From Algoriphagus sp. NG3 (GTDB lineage: Bacteria > Bacteroidota > Bacteroidia > Cytophagales > Cyclobacteriaceae), in NCBI RefSeq assembly GCF_034119865.1, contig NZ_CP139421.1, positions 5,738,501 through 5,802,500 of the forward strand: a stretch of DNA of 64,000 bases, given 5' to 3'. Both the position numbers and the translations under genes were made by a program. The notes below the pieces were generated by a model. The model worked only from the letters and a program-made list of their open reading frames with translations, did no database searches and was not told the DNA's origin. Positions 55,939 to 64,000 of this stretch are shown here, in pieces (position 1 is the stretch's first letter; the number at the start of each line of letters is the position of its first letter).

Positions 55939-56883
55939 CTATAGAGCTGTTTGCTCTGGAATAAGCAAGGAAGCAATTGCCCCTTCTTTTAATGCATAGT
56001 GAGAGCACGTGATAAAATCCACCTCTATATAGCGTAGAATAAATTCAATTAGACTAGAGGCGACCACAATCATGTCCACCCGCATGGGGATCATTCCGGG
56101 GATTTTTAGGCGCTCTTCCTTGTTTTTGGTAAGCAGCATGCGATGGATAGCTTCATATTCTTCTACAGGAAGTTCGAATACATGATGCCCCGTAAGCTTA
56201 CACTGAAGCATGGATTCAAAATAGATATCAGTAAGTGTATCAAACGTGCCGGAAGCTCCTACCAGTCCTGTTGGCTTGAAGGTATGGATTGCCTCTACGA
56301 GTGGTTGAAGTTTTTCTTCCAAATACTCTTCAAGTTTTTCGACTTCTTCAGGTAAAATAGGGTCATGATAATGAAAAAGCTCTAAGAGACGCTGTCCGCC
56401 AATTTCAAAACTTTGCTTCCAAAGTGATTGCTCACTGTTGCCAATGATGAATTCCACCGAACCACCTCCGATATCCATCATCAGTTCCGTCTGTCCGTTC
56501 AAAGAGCCAGAAAGTCGGATGCCCTGATAAATCATTTGGGCCTCCTGAATTCCTGAAAGCACTTGAATCTCAATTCCGATGGTTTCCTTAACGGTTTTGA
56601 CAAACTCAGAACCATTTACGGCGTTTCTTACCGCACTGGTAGCAAAAGCAAAAACCTGATCTATGTGCTCTCCATCGATCAGGTTTTTAAAATGTTTCAG
56701 TGTATGAAAAGCTCTTTTCTTCGCATCTTCAGCAAGTGTGTTTTGATTAATTCCACCCTTACCTAATTTGACAGGAATCTTCTCTTTGTAAATTGTTTTG
56801 AAACTTACACCATCTAGTTCTACCAATAACAAATGAAATGTATTGGTGCCCATGTCTATTACCGCTGCCTTTCGGGTACTCAT
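55939..56883 (-). CDS. Ppx/GppA-family exopolyphosphatase / pppGpp phosphatase
   Basis: Sugar-kinase-like fold phosphatase of 314 residues, acting on polyphosphate or pppGpp. Signatures: 'AVIDMGTNTFHLLLVEL' at the N-terminus, 'VFAFATSAVRNAVNGSEF', 'ELMMDIGGGSVEFIIG' and 'TGLVGASGTFDTLTDIY'. Short version without the C-terminal HD domain seen in E. coli. The DUF4956 cluster at the left edge often goes with polyphosphate genes elsewhere, but there is no direct link here. ATG at 56883. Confidence 0.92.
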   Translation of the reverse strand: MSTRKAAVIDMGTNTFHLLLVELDGVSFKTIYKEKIPVKLGKGGINQNTLAEDAKKRAFHTLKHFKNLIDGEHIDQVFAFATSAVRNAVNGSEFVKTVKETIGIEIQVLSGIQEAQMIYQGIRLSGSLNGQTELMMDIGGGSVEFIIGNSEQSLWKQSFEIGGQRLLELFHYHDPILPEEVEKLEEYLEEKLQPLVEAIHTFKPTGLVGASGTFDTLTDIYFESMLQCKLTGHHVFELPVEEYEAIHRMLLTKNKEERLKIPGMIPMRVDMIVVASSLIEFILRYIEVDFITCSHYALKEGAIASLLIPEQTAL

Positions 56884-57100
56884 ACGCTGCCAATTTTTTG
56901 GATGGGCGAATATAGAAAGTTATTTGAAATGAGATCTTTCCCATTTGATTTAATTCTTCCTTTTTTATAAAAGTATGTTGAACGGTTATGTACGGCATCA
57001 CCTTGGGGGTTAATAATAGTCAAAGTGAAATGAATAGATAAAACAGGTAATTGATTTTCACTCATTCCAACAGTTTTTTTACATAGCTGACAAAGCCTGC

Positions 57101-57108
57101 TATATTTG
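57101..57108 (+). promoter_or_regulatory. Possible -7 element of the carboxyltransferase gene
   Basis: TATATTTG matches TAnnTTTG and ends 21 bp before the ATG at 57130. No TTG stands at 19-20 bp upstream. Confidence 0.45.
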
Positions 57109-57129
57109 AGCAAGTCAAAATACCATAGC

Positions 57130-58713
57130 ATGGAGAACCAGAATAAACCCAATTATACGTTGCCCGGAAACGAGGATAAGATCGAACTTTTGAAAAAGAA
57201 GAATGCAGAAGCACTTTTAGGAGGAGGTGAAAAGCGAATTGCATCCCAGCATAATAAAGGCAAACTGACCGCACGTGAGCGGGTAGATTTACTATTGGAT
57301 GAAGGCACCTTTCAGGAGATCGACAAATTTGTCATGCACCGGGCAAAGGATTTTGGGCTTGATAAGGAACATTACTTAGGTGACGGGGTGATTACAGGCT
57401 ATGGAGAAATAAATGGGAGATTAGTCTATGTGTTTTCCCAGGATTTTACTGTGTTCGGAGGATCATTATCCGAGACTCATGCAGAGAAAATCTGCAAAAT
57501 CATGGATATGGCGATGAAGAATGGAGCTCCGGTAATTGGCCTGAATGACTCAGGGGGAGCCCGGATCCAGGAAGGGGTAAACTCCCTTGGGGGCTATGCT
57601 GATATTTTCTATAGAAATACCTTGGCATCTGGAGTCGTTCCACAGATTTCTGCAATAATGGGGCCTTGCGCAGGAGGGGCTGTTTACTCCCCTGCGATCA
57701 CAGACTTTATATTGATGGTGGAAAATACCTCTTATATGTTTGTGACAGGGCCTAACGTGGTGAAGACGGTGACGCAGGAAAATGTAACAGCGGAAGAATT
57801 GGGAGGAGCATCTACGCACAGTACGAAAAGTGGAGTGACACATTTCGCATGTGTGAATGAACTTGAGTGTATTCAGCATATTAAAAAGCTATTGAGTTAC
57901 ATGCCTCAAAATTGTGAGGAGATAGCGCCTGTATATCCATATGAACTTTTGGATGATGAGAGTAGAAAGGAGTTGGATACGTTGATACCAGAAAATCCTA
58001 ATCATCCCTATGATATCCGTGATGCCGTTAGAGGTATTGTGGATGAGAGTTCTTTCCTAGAAGTTCATGAGAATTTTGCTGATAATATAGTCGTGGGGTT
58101 TGCAAGGATAGCAGGCAGGAGTATAGGAGTGGTGGGAAATCAGCCGCAATCTATGGCTGGGGTGTTGGATAATGATGCTTCTGTGAAAGCTGCGAGATTT
58201 GTAAGAACCTGCGACAGTTTTAATATACCCTTGTTGGTGTTGGTGGATGTGCCGGGGTTTTTGCCTGGCACAGACCAGGAATGGAATGGAATTATTGTAA
58301 ATGGAGCCAAATTACTTTATGCGTTTTCGGAAGCAACTGTTCCAAGAATTACAGTGATCACCAGAAAAGCTTATGGAGGAGCTTATGATGTCATGAATTC
58401 CAAACATATAGGAGCGGATCTGAATTTTGCCTGGCCAACAGCTGAGATCGCGGTAATGGGAGCGAAAGGAGCTTCAGAGATTATTTTTAAAAAGGAGATA
58501 GCAGAAGCTGAAGATCCAGAAGCTAAACTACAGGAAAAAGTGGATGAATACACCGCTAAATTCGCTAATCCTTACCGTGCAGCACATCGAGGCTTTATTG
58601 ACGAAGTAATTTTGCCTTCTGAAACCCGTGTTAAATTAATCAAAGCCTTTAAAATGCTTGAAAACAAAGTGGATAAAATCCCGAGGAAGAAGCATGGGAA
58701 TATACCGCTATGA
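57130..58713 (+). CDS. Acyl-CoA carboxylase carboxyltransferase subunit (propionyl/methylmalonyl-CoA type)
   Basis: A 527-residue carboxyltransferase that transfers a carboxyl group between biotin and an acyl-CoA, or in the reverse sense decarboxylates methylmalonyl-CoA. It has the crotonase-like halves with '[19 protein letters not shown]', '[20 protein letters not shown]' and '[20 protein letters not shown]', then '[18 protein letters not shown]' and '[18 protein letters not shown]'. It begins with ATG at 57130; eight further codons are open upstream. No biotin carrier or carboxylase gene is adjacent, so its partner is elsewhere. The stop overlaps the left repeat of the element that follows. 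Confidence 0.92.
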   Translation: MENQNKPNYTLPGNEDKIELLKKKNAEALLGGGEKRIASQHNKGKLTARERVDLLLDEGTFQEIDKFVMHRAKDFGLDKEHYLGDGVITGYGEINGRLVYVFSQDFTVFGGSLSETHAEKICKIMDMAMKNGAPVIGLNDSGGARIQEGVNSLGGYADIFYRNTLASGVVPQISAIMGPCAGGAVYSPAITDFILMVENTSYMFVTGPNVVKTVTQENVTAEELGGASTHSTKSGVTHFACVNELECIQHIKKLLSYMPQNCEEIAPVYPYELLDDESRKELDTLIPENPNHPYDIRDAVRGIVDESSFLEVHENFADNIVVGFARIAGRSIGVVGNQPQSMAGVLDNDASVKAARFVRTCDSFNIPLLVLVDVPGFLPGTDQEWNGIIVNGAKLLYAFSEATVPRITVITRKAYGGAYDVMNSKHIGADLNFAWPTAEIAVMGAKGASEIIFKKEIAEAEDPEAKLQEKVDEYTAKFANPYRAAHRGFIDEVILPSETRVKLIKAFKMLENKVDKIPRKKHGNIPL

Positions 58714-59158
58714 GTTAATAGCTACTGGATAATAGTCCATAGCTTTACCGTAAATTAGAGTTATGGCATTCAAGTTTGAAAAATTAATTATTGGGTAGAA
58801 AGCAATGGATCTTAACGAAGTGATATTTGTTATCACCAAAGGGTTTGTAAATGATGAGCGATTTAATTTAATCTCTCAAATGAGAAGGGCAGCAGATTCT
58901 GTAGCTTTAAATATTGCCGAAGGAAGTACTAGCCAATCCAATTTGGAATACAAAAGGTTTTTGAATTACTCAATCCGATCTATCGTTGAAGTTGTCTCGG
59001 CTTTGTTTATCGAAAAAAGGAGAAATTATATTGAAGAAGAAGTATTTCAGTCCACGTATGGACAATGTGAGGAACCTGTAAAAATGATTCAATCATTAAA
59101 AAAGAAACTGACCTCTAAATGAAGTTACTATGGGCTATGGTCTAAAAACTATTGACTC
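58712..59158. mobile_element. Inverted-repeat-bounded unit carrying a four-helix-bundle gene
   Basis: Two imperfect inverted repeats bound a 447-bp unit. The left end (58712-58742) and the reverse complement of the right end (59128-59158) match at 23 of 31 positions without gaps, both beginning GAGT(T/C)AATAG and sharing ATAG(T/C)CCATAG further in. The left repeat begins inside the stop codon of the carboxyltransferase. Between them lies only the four-helix-bundle gene and its disrupted 5' part. This looks like a small mobile or REP-like unit; no transposase is present. Confidence 0.55.
58805..59122 (+). CDS. Four-helix-bundle protein (S23/IVP-like), N-terminus disrupted
   Basis: The 105-residue frame holds most of the family's four-helix bundle: 'LISQMRRAADSVALNIAEGS' and 'YKRFLNYSIRSIVEVVSAL'. 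The family N-terminus is still readable upstream from the ATG at 58763 ('MAFKFEKLIIG'), but codon 12 is TAG (58796-58798), where homologues have Trp-Gln before Lys-Ala; thus two changes broke the 5' end. Translation could restart at the ATG 58805. Related proteins are encoded by intervening sequences in 23S rRNA genes, but here the gene sits inside an inverted-repeat unit. Confidence 0.8.
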   Translation: MDLNEVIFVITKGFVNDERFNLISQMRRAADSVALNIAEGSTSQSNLEYKRFLNYSIRSIVEVVSALFIEKRRNYIEEEVFQSTYGQCEEPVKMIQSLKKKLTSK

Positions 59159-59192
59159 AAATAAACATAAGTAAATCCATAAATTTAAATAC

Positions 59193-59224
59193 CACTTGCT
59201 TTGGACTGTCGTCCAAAGCAAGTG
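59193..59224. repeat. Perfect hairpin ahead of the M42 peptidase gene
   Basis: CACTTGCTTTGGAC and GTCCAAAGCAAGTG pair over 14 bases around TGTC. The ATG at 59236 follows 12 bp later. No T-run follows on the plus strand, so it is more likely a translation-level hairpin or a repeat than a terminator. Confidence 0.85.
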
Positions 59225-59235
59225 AACAATATCAT

Positions 59236-60318
59236 ATGAGCAATACTATTACTAAAGAGCAGAAAGCTTTTCTCACCAACTACCTCAACAACGCCTCCCC
59301 AACTGGCTTCGAAGCTTCCGGCCAGCAGATTTGGCTGGACTATGTTAAGCCATTTGTGGATGATTATTTCACGGATAACTATGGGACGGCTGTGGCTGTC
59401 ATCAATCCGGAAGCAGATTATAAAGTAGTAATCGAGGCTCATGCCGATGAGATTAGCTGGTTTGTGAATTACATCAAAGAAGACGGATATATCTATGTGC
59501 GCCGCAATGGGGGCTCAGATCATATGATTGCGCCTTCTATGCGGGTGAATATTCAAACAGATAAGGGAGTGATTCCTGGGGTTTTTGGATGGCCAGCAAT
59601 TCACGTAAGAAAAGAAGGGAAAGAAGACACTCCTACATTGGACAATATCTTCATAGATGTAGGAGCTCGATCAAAAGATGAAGTGGAGGAAATGGGGATC
59701 CACGTAGGTTGTGTGATTACCTTCAAAGATGAACTGACTGAGCTAAACGGAAAGTTTTATTCAGGAAGAGCTCTTGATAATAGAATCGGCGGCTACATGA
59801 TCGCCCAAGTGGCAAAGAAAATTAAGGATTCAGGGAAGAAACTGCCTTTTGGTCTCTATATAGTAAATGCGGTACAGGAAGAAATAGGTCTCAGAGGAGC
59901 ACAGATGATCGCAGCAAAGATCAAACCTAATGCGGCCATCATCACCGATGTTTGTCATGATACCACAGCTCCTTTATATAATAAGGTGACAAGTGGCGAT
60001 TTCACTGCAGGCAAAGGCCCTGTTCTGCCTGTAGGTGCTTCAGTTCATAAGAAGTTACTGGACTTGATTATTGCCACAGCGAAAAAGAACGATATTCCTT
60101 TTCAGAGGGCTACCGCATCTAGAGGTACTGGTACTGATACGGATGCTTTCGCATATTCAAATGAGGGCGTGCCTTCAGCTTTGATTTCTCTTCCTCTAAA
60201 ATATATGCACACTACAGTAGAGACAGTCAGTAAGGACGATATAGAGCAAGTGATCAATCTGATGTATGAGTTTTTATTGGAATTTGATCCAAGTTTCGAT
60301 TTCAGGTATATTAAATAA
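59236..60318 (+). CDS. M42-family metalloaminopeptidase
   Basis: A 360-residue cytosolic co-catalytic metallopeptidase (glutamyl aminopeptidase/endoglucanase-like family), forming large multimers in relatives. Visible are 'ASPTGFEASGQQIWLDYV', 'VVIEAHADEISWFVNYI' (metal His/Asp), 'GRALDNRIGGYMIAQVAK' (metal Asp), 'VNAVQEEIGLRGAQMIA' (catalytic Glu-Glu) and 'IITDVCHDTTAPLYNK'. The ATG at 59236 is chosen; the frame is open for 28 more codons across the hairpin. A perfect palindrome lies just before the start. Confidence 0.9.
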   Translation: MSNTITKEQKAFLTNYLNNASPTGFEASGQQIWLDYVKPFVDDYFTDNYGTAVAVINPEADYKVVIEAHADEISWFVNYIKEDGYIYVRRNGGSDHMIAPSMRVNIQTDKGVIPGVFGWPAIHVRKEGKEDTPTLDNIFIDVGARSKDEVEEMGIHVGCVITFKDELTELNGKFYSGRALDNRIGGYMIAQVAKKIKDSGKKLPFGLYIVNAVQEEIGLRGAQMIAAKIKPNAAIITDVCHDTTAPLYNKVTSGDFTAGKGPVLPVGASVHKKLLDLIIATAKKNDIPFQRATASRGTGTDTDAFAYSNEGVPSALISLPLKYMHTTVETVSKDDIEQVINLMYEFLLEFDPSFDFRYIK

Positions 60319-60321
60319 ATT

Positions 60322-60357
60322 TAAAGCCCTCAGTCTCTTAGGTTGGGGGCTTTTTCT
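60322..60357 (+). terminator. Terminator after the M42 peptidase gene
   Basis: AAAGCCC pairs with GGGGCTTT around a loop of about 15 nt and runs into TTTTT, between the stop at 60318 and the next ATG at 60363. Confidence 0.65.
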
Positions 60358-60362
60358 ATCGC

Positions 60363-61121
60363 ATGGAATTCCTAGATCAACTAAACCACAAAACCACTCT
60401 TAGCTCTCCACCACAGCGGATTATTTCCCTGGTTCCCTCGCAGACCGAACTCTTGGTTGACTTAGGGCTAGAGGATAGAATAGTAGGAGTTACTAAGTTT
60501 TGTGTGCATCCTACTGGGCTTTGCCAAGCAAAAACAATTGTGGGGGGGACGAAGAATTATCGGATGGAGGTGATAGAATCATTGGAGCCTGATCTGATTA
60601 TCGGTAACAAGGAAGAGAATGAGCAGCAGGGTATCGAAGGGTTGATGGGAAAATATCCCGTTTGGATGAGTGATATCTATGATTTAGAGGATAGTTTGGA
60701 GATGATCAGTAGTTTGGGCCAAATGCTTGGAGTAGAAACTAAAGCTAAGCAAATCATCAATCAGCTGAAATCTGACTTTTCTATACCGCTTCCTAAAAAG
60801 GGAACTGCAGTGTATTTGATTTGGAAAGATCCTGTGATGGTAGCAGGTATAGATACCTTTATAGACAAGATGTTAAGTTTTTCGGGTTTTGAGAATCTTA
60901 TTTCTATATCCCGTTACCCGCAGCTTTCGGAAGAAGAATTAGTTGAGATGAATCCAGCTTTCCTATTATTAAGTTCAGAGCCATTCCCATTCAAACAAGC
61001 CCACCTCGATTATTTTCAAAGAATGTTGCCTAATACAAAGGTGTTATTGGTGGATGGGGAAATGTTCTCATGGTATGGTAGCAGATTGCTTCAAGCCAGG
61101 GCGTATTTCGAAGAGTTATGA
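60363..61121 (+). CDS. Cytosolic BtuF-like helical-backbone metal-receptor protein
   Basis: A 252-residue protein of the periplasmic-binding family of cobalamin/iron-complex transporters: 'RIISLVPSQTELLVDLGLED', 'FCVHPTGLCQAKTIVGGTKN', 'LIWKDPVMVAGIDTFIDKML' and 'NPAFLLLSSEPFPFKQAH'. There is no signal peptide or lipobox: it starts 'MEFLDQLNHKTTLSSPPQ' and is polar. So it appears to stay in the cytosol unless the true start is elsewhere. No ABC permease or ATPase is adjacent. It may have lost its transport role. Confidence 0.75.
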   Translation: MEFLDQLNHKTTLSSPPQRIISLVPSQTELLVDLGLEDRIVGVTKFCVHPTGLCQAKTIVGGTKNYRMEVIESLEPDLIIGNKEENEQQGIEGLMGKYPVWMSDIYDLEDSLEMISSLGQMLGVETKAKQIINQLKSDFSIPLPKKGTAVYLIWKDPVMVAGIDTFIDKMLSFSGFENLISISRYPQLSEEELVEMNPAFLLLSSEPFPFKQAHLDYFQRMLPNTKVLLVDGEMFSWYGSRLLQARAYFEEL

Positions 61122-61235
61122 ATGTGAGTTATTTATACATTCCAGACCGTTCATGAAAAAATTCTTTTATACAAAGGACTTTATTAAAAAAATCAATTAA
61201 CTTTTGACTCCAATTAGTTTGAAACAAACAGTTCT

Positions 61236-62000
61236 ATGAAAAACACAAAATATGCATGGGTAGCCTTATTCGCCTTAGCTTGTTCGTGCGGAACAAAACC
61301 CGCAGAAAATTCAGTAACTGAGGCAGTAGTGGAAGAAGTACTTGCTCCAGAAAATTCACTTACAGACGAAGAAAAGGCTGACGGATGGATGCTTTTGTTT
61401 GACGGAGTCAATACAGATGGCTGGAGAGCATTTAATGGGGATAGTTTTCCGTCAGATGGATGGACAGTAGAAGATGGAGCTTTAAAAGCATTAGGTAAGG
61501 GTGGTGATATAGGCGGAGATATTGTTTTTGCTCCAGTTGAATTTGAGCAGTTCGAAATGGAGTGGACATGGAAAATATCCCCAGGGGGAAATAGCGGAGT
61601 ATTATATCACGTTGTGGAAGATCCCAAATACGAGGCTCCCTACGAGACTGGACCAGAATACCAGATGATTGATCAGCTTGGTTTTCCTGAGCCTTTAGAG
61701 AAGTGGCAGTCAATAGGTGCAGATTATGCGATGACTGAGCCTGATTATGAAGGAGCGGTGAAGCCGGCAGGTGAATGGAATACTTCGAAAATCATTTTCT
61801 CAGAGAAAGGTTCGAGCTATTATCTGAATGGAAAGAAAACAGTAGAGTTTGTACCGTATTCTGAAGAATGGACAGCTGCTAGGAATTCTGGTAAATGGGA
61901 GGACTTCCCTGACTATGCTATTGCTAAATCAGGATTGATTTCACTTCAGGATCATGGTGCTGAGACTTGGTTCAAGAATATTAAAATCAGAAAATTATAA
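61236..62000 (+). CDS. DUF1080 lipoprotein, 3-keto-disaccharide hydrolase type
   Basis: 254 residues with a lipoprotein signal ('WVALFALACSCG') and a DUF1080 concanavalin-like domain: 'GWMLLFDGVNTDGWRAFNG', 'FEQFEMEWTWKISPGGNSG' and 'SLISLQDHGAETWFKNIKI'-type sequence at the end. Pfam names the family 3-keto-disaccharide hydrolase. These enzymes act with Gfo/Idh/MocA oxidoreductases that introduce or remove a C3 keto group. ATG at 61236. A second DUF1080 gene follows 105 bp later. Confidence 0.88.
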   Translation: MKNTKYAWVALFALACSCGTKPAENSVTEAVVEEVLAPENSLTDEEKADGWMLLFDGVNTDGWRAFNGDSFPSDGWTVEDGALKALGKGGDIGGDIVFAPVEFEQFEMEWTWKISPGGNSGVLYHVVEDPKYEAPYETGPEYQMIDQLGFPEPLEKWQSIGADYAMTEPDYEGAVKPAGEWNTSKIIFSEKGSSYYLNGKKTVEFVPYSEEWTAARNSGKWEDFPDYAIAKSGLISLQDHGAETWFKNIKIRKL

Positions 62001-62105
62001 AATCGAGCCTTGCTAAGGCAGCCAGGCATGACTTGATGCTCCGTACAGGGGATTGGTTAATGAGTGTGAGGTTACAATGATATTTAAATGACAAATTATA
62101 AACAT

Positions 62106-62702
62106 ATGAAAAAGTTAGTGGTGGTGTTGCTATTGGCGGCATCTGTGAATTTTGCCTATGCGCAGAAGAAAGTCAAGCTCTTTAATGGCAAGGATCTTTC
62201 CGGGTGGACTGTTTACGGTACAGAAAAGTGGTATGTAGAGGATGGTTTGTTGGTGTCAGAAAGTGGACCTGATAAAGAGTATGGTTATTTAGGAACTGAA
62301 GAGGAGTATGATGATTTTGAAGTCACCCTTGAATTCAAGCAAGAAGCAAATGGAAATAGTGGGGTATTTATCCGATCCACTGTAGATGGCACCAAAGTTT
62401 CCGGTTGGCAAGTAGAGGTAGCACCTCCAGGTCATGATACAGGAGGGATATACGAATCCTATGGTAGAGGCTGGTTAGTGAAGCCTGATCCTGAAAAAGA
62501 CAAGCATCTGAAATTCGGAGAATGGAACAAAATGAAGATTGTTGTCAAAGGAGATAATGTGACTTCTTACTTGAACGGGGTAGAGATGGTGAATTTCTCA
62601 GATGCTAAGATTGGAGAAGGAAAAGGAGGGATTTGTCTTCAGATCCATGATGGTGGAGGGATTAAGGTATACTGGCGAAACATTGTTTTGAAGAAGTTAT
62701 AA
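62106..62702 (+). CDS. DUF1080 periplasmic protein, 3-keto-disaccharide hydrolase type
   Basis: 198 residues with a Sec signal peptide ('LVVVLLLAASVNFAYAQ') and DUF1080 signatures: 'KLFNGKDLSGWTVYGTEKW', 'FEVTLEFKQEANGNSGVFI', 'GKGGICLQIHDGGGIKVYWRN' region. It is shorter than the previous gene and lacks the lipobox, so it is soluble in the periplasm. Likely duplicated from the same ancestor. ATG at 62106; six further codons are open upstream. Ends at a strong terminator. Confidence 0.88.
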   Translation: MKKLVVVLLLAASVNFAYAQKKVKLFNGKDLSGWTVYGTEKWYVEDGLLVSESGPDKEYGYLGTEEEYDDFEVTLEFKQEANGNSGVFIRSTVDGTKVSGWQVEVAPPGHDTGGIYESYGRGWLVKPDPEKDKHLKFGEWNKMKIVVKGDNVTSYLNGVEMVNFSDAKIGEGKGGICLQIHDGGGIKVYWRNIVLKKL

Positions 62703-62722
62703 AGATCCAAAAGTTAAAGATG

Positions 62723-62758
62723 AAATGCCCTGATGATTGAATTATCGGGGCATTTTTA
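62723..62758 (+). terminator. Terminator after the second DUF1080 gene
   Basis: AAATGCCCTGAT and ATCGGGGCATTT pair over 12 bases (one G-U) with a 9-nt loop and a T-run, 20 bp after the stop. Confidence 0.85.
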
Positions 62759-62917
62759 TTTTGTAAAACTTTTTGCCTTAGCTTTCAGTACCTTAAGTGA
62801 AATAGCATTAAATCTTGAAGAAATCCCTTGCCCATCCGATAAAAGTCCTGATATTTGCACTCCCAAACGACACAAACGGAGTCGGGGAAACGGGAATCAG
62901 CCGGGATTGAAAGTGTA

Positions 62918-63049
62918 AAAAATTAATTTTGCCGCGGGGTTTGGAAGTCAGGAATGATCGCTTACCTTTGCGCACCCATCGGAAGAGAAGGGGATAAAAG
63001 ACGGGGAGGTTAGCCCTCCTGAAAATTTTAAAAATTAATTTTGCAGCGG
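62918..63049. repeat. Tandem duplication of the rRNA promoter region (112-bp offset)
   Basis: The stretch AAAAATTAATTTTGC(C/A)GCGG occurs at 62918-62937 and 63030-63049. Both this motif and the following TACCTTTG octamers (62963 and 63075) are offset by exactly 112 bp, so the promoter region was duplicated in tandem and has since diverged between the matching blocks. Confidence 0.75.
62940..62970 (+). promoter_or_regulatory. rRNA operon promoter P1
   Basis: TTTG (62940-62943), 19-bp spacer, TACCTTTG (62963-62970): identical -7 octamer and spacing to the tRNA-Arg promoter. Confidence 0.85.
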
Positions 63050-63052
63050 GTA

Positions 63053-63082
63053 TTGCGGATAAAAAAATATCTCTTACCTTTG
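63053..63082 (+). promoter_or_regulatory. rRNA operon promoter P2
   Basis: TTG (63053-63055), 19-bp spacer, TACCTTTG (63075-63082). It lies about 200 bp before the mature 16S end, leaving room for a leader with processing and antitermination signals. Confidence 0.85.
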
Positions 63083-63281
63083 CACTCCCTTCAGCAAGGA
63101 AGGGAAAAAACGGAGCGGAGATCGGGAGATCGAGGTATCTGGCCAGGGTCACAAATGCGTGGCACCAAGTTCTTTGAAGTGATGTAAGACGAAAAAAAAT
63201 AGTAACCTGAGAACAGACAGGGAGACGTTCATAAGATTTGCTTCGTGCGGTCTCATGGACAGTGTATAATAATGATAATTT

Positions 63282-64000
<719 letters not shown>

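Noticed and set aside
62733..62918. 61-codon frame after the second DUF1080 gene
   Set aside because: It starts within the terminator hairpin and ends at the rRNA promoter region.

Overview
The window is a chromosomal segment of a Bacteroidota bacterium, most likely from the Cyclobacteriaceae (Algoriphagus-like). The evidence is the start of a 16S rRNA gene at the right edge with Cytophagales-type sequence, promoters of the Bacteroidota type (TTG, 19-20 bp, TAnnTTTG) at several genes, weak Shine-Dalgarno sequences, and Bacteroidota-typical proteins (DUF4221 lipoprotein, DUF1080 hydrolases, twin-arginine Gfo/Idh/MocA oxidoreductases, AAA/DUF4143 ATPase, a short four-helix-bundle protein). All identifications are by reading motifs; no search was run.

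Layout. 1-2.9 kb: DUF4956 membrane protein (cut by the edge), HlyD-like adaptor and TolC-like protein, probably one operon. 3.1-11.9 kb: NAD(P)HX repair enzyme, a decayed MFS gene, DUF4221 lipoprotein, asnS, rpoN, PAP2-like protein, outer-membrane barrel, tRNA-Arg and a small lipoprotein. 12-20.6 kb: yidC, pyrG, a 960-bp AT-rich gap, an orphan HTH protein, a decayed ECF sigma factor with its decayed membrane partner, a divergent protein beside cca, and a TPR protein. 20.7-32.7 kb: trxA, a large dnaE fused to a DnaQ-type exonuclease, an AAA ATPase starting on a 53-bp palindrome, an overlapping rsmG/sigma/glycosyltransferase operon, then tgt, an LptF/G permease and a DMT transporter. 32.7-34.2 kb: a MazF-type toxin-antitoxin pair and ispE.

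34.5-45.9 kb is the centrepiece: a complete branched-chain amino acid operon (ilvD-ilvB-ilvN-ilvC-leuA-leuC-leuD-second LeuA/CimA-like-leuB). In front of it lies a readable attenuator: promoter, a 16-codon leader peptide dominated by Val, Ile and Leu, a pre-emptor arm and an intrinsic terminator that compete for the same strand.

46-64 kb is mixed accessory and housekeeping DNA: a PIN-domain pair, a secreted PHP protein, truA, two tandem Gfo/Idh/MocA oxidoreductases, a RelE/ParE-type pair, small proteins, an Ldh-family dehydrogenase, Ppx/GppA, an acyl-CoA carboxyltransferase, a four-helix-bundle gene inside imperfect terminal inverted repeats, an M42 peptidase, a cytosolic BtuF-like protein, two DUF1080 proteins and an rRNA operon driven by duplicated promoters. 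The oxidoreductases and DUF1080 proteins may belong to one 3-keto-sugar pathway.

The observations I rate highest are the ILV attenuator, the DnaE whose PHP metal site has lost ligands while a proofreading exonuclease is fused in front, the inverted-repeat-bounded four-helix-bundle unit, the palindrome at the AAA ATPase start codon, and a TGT lacking its three zinc cysteines.
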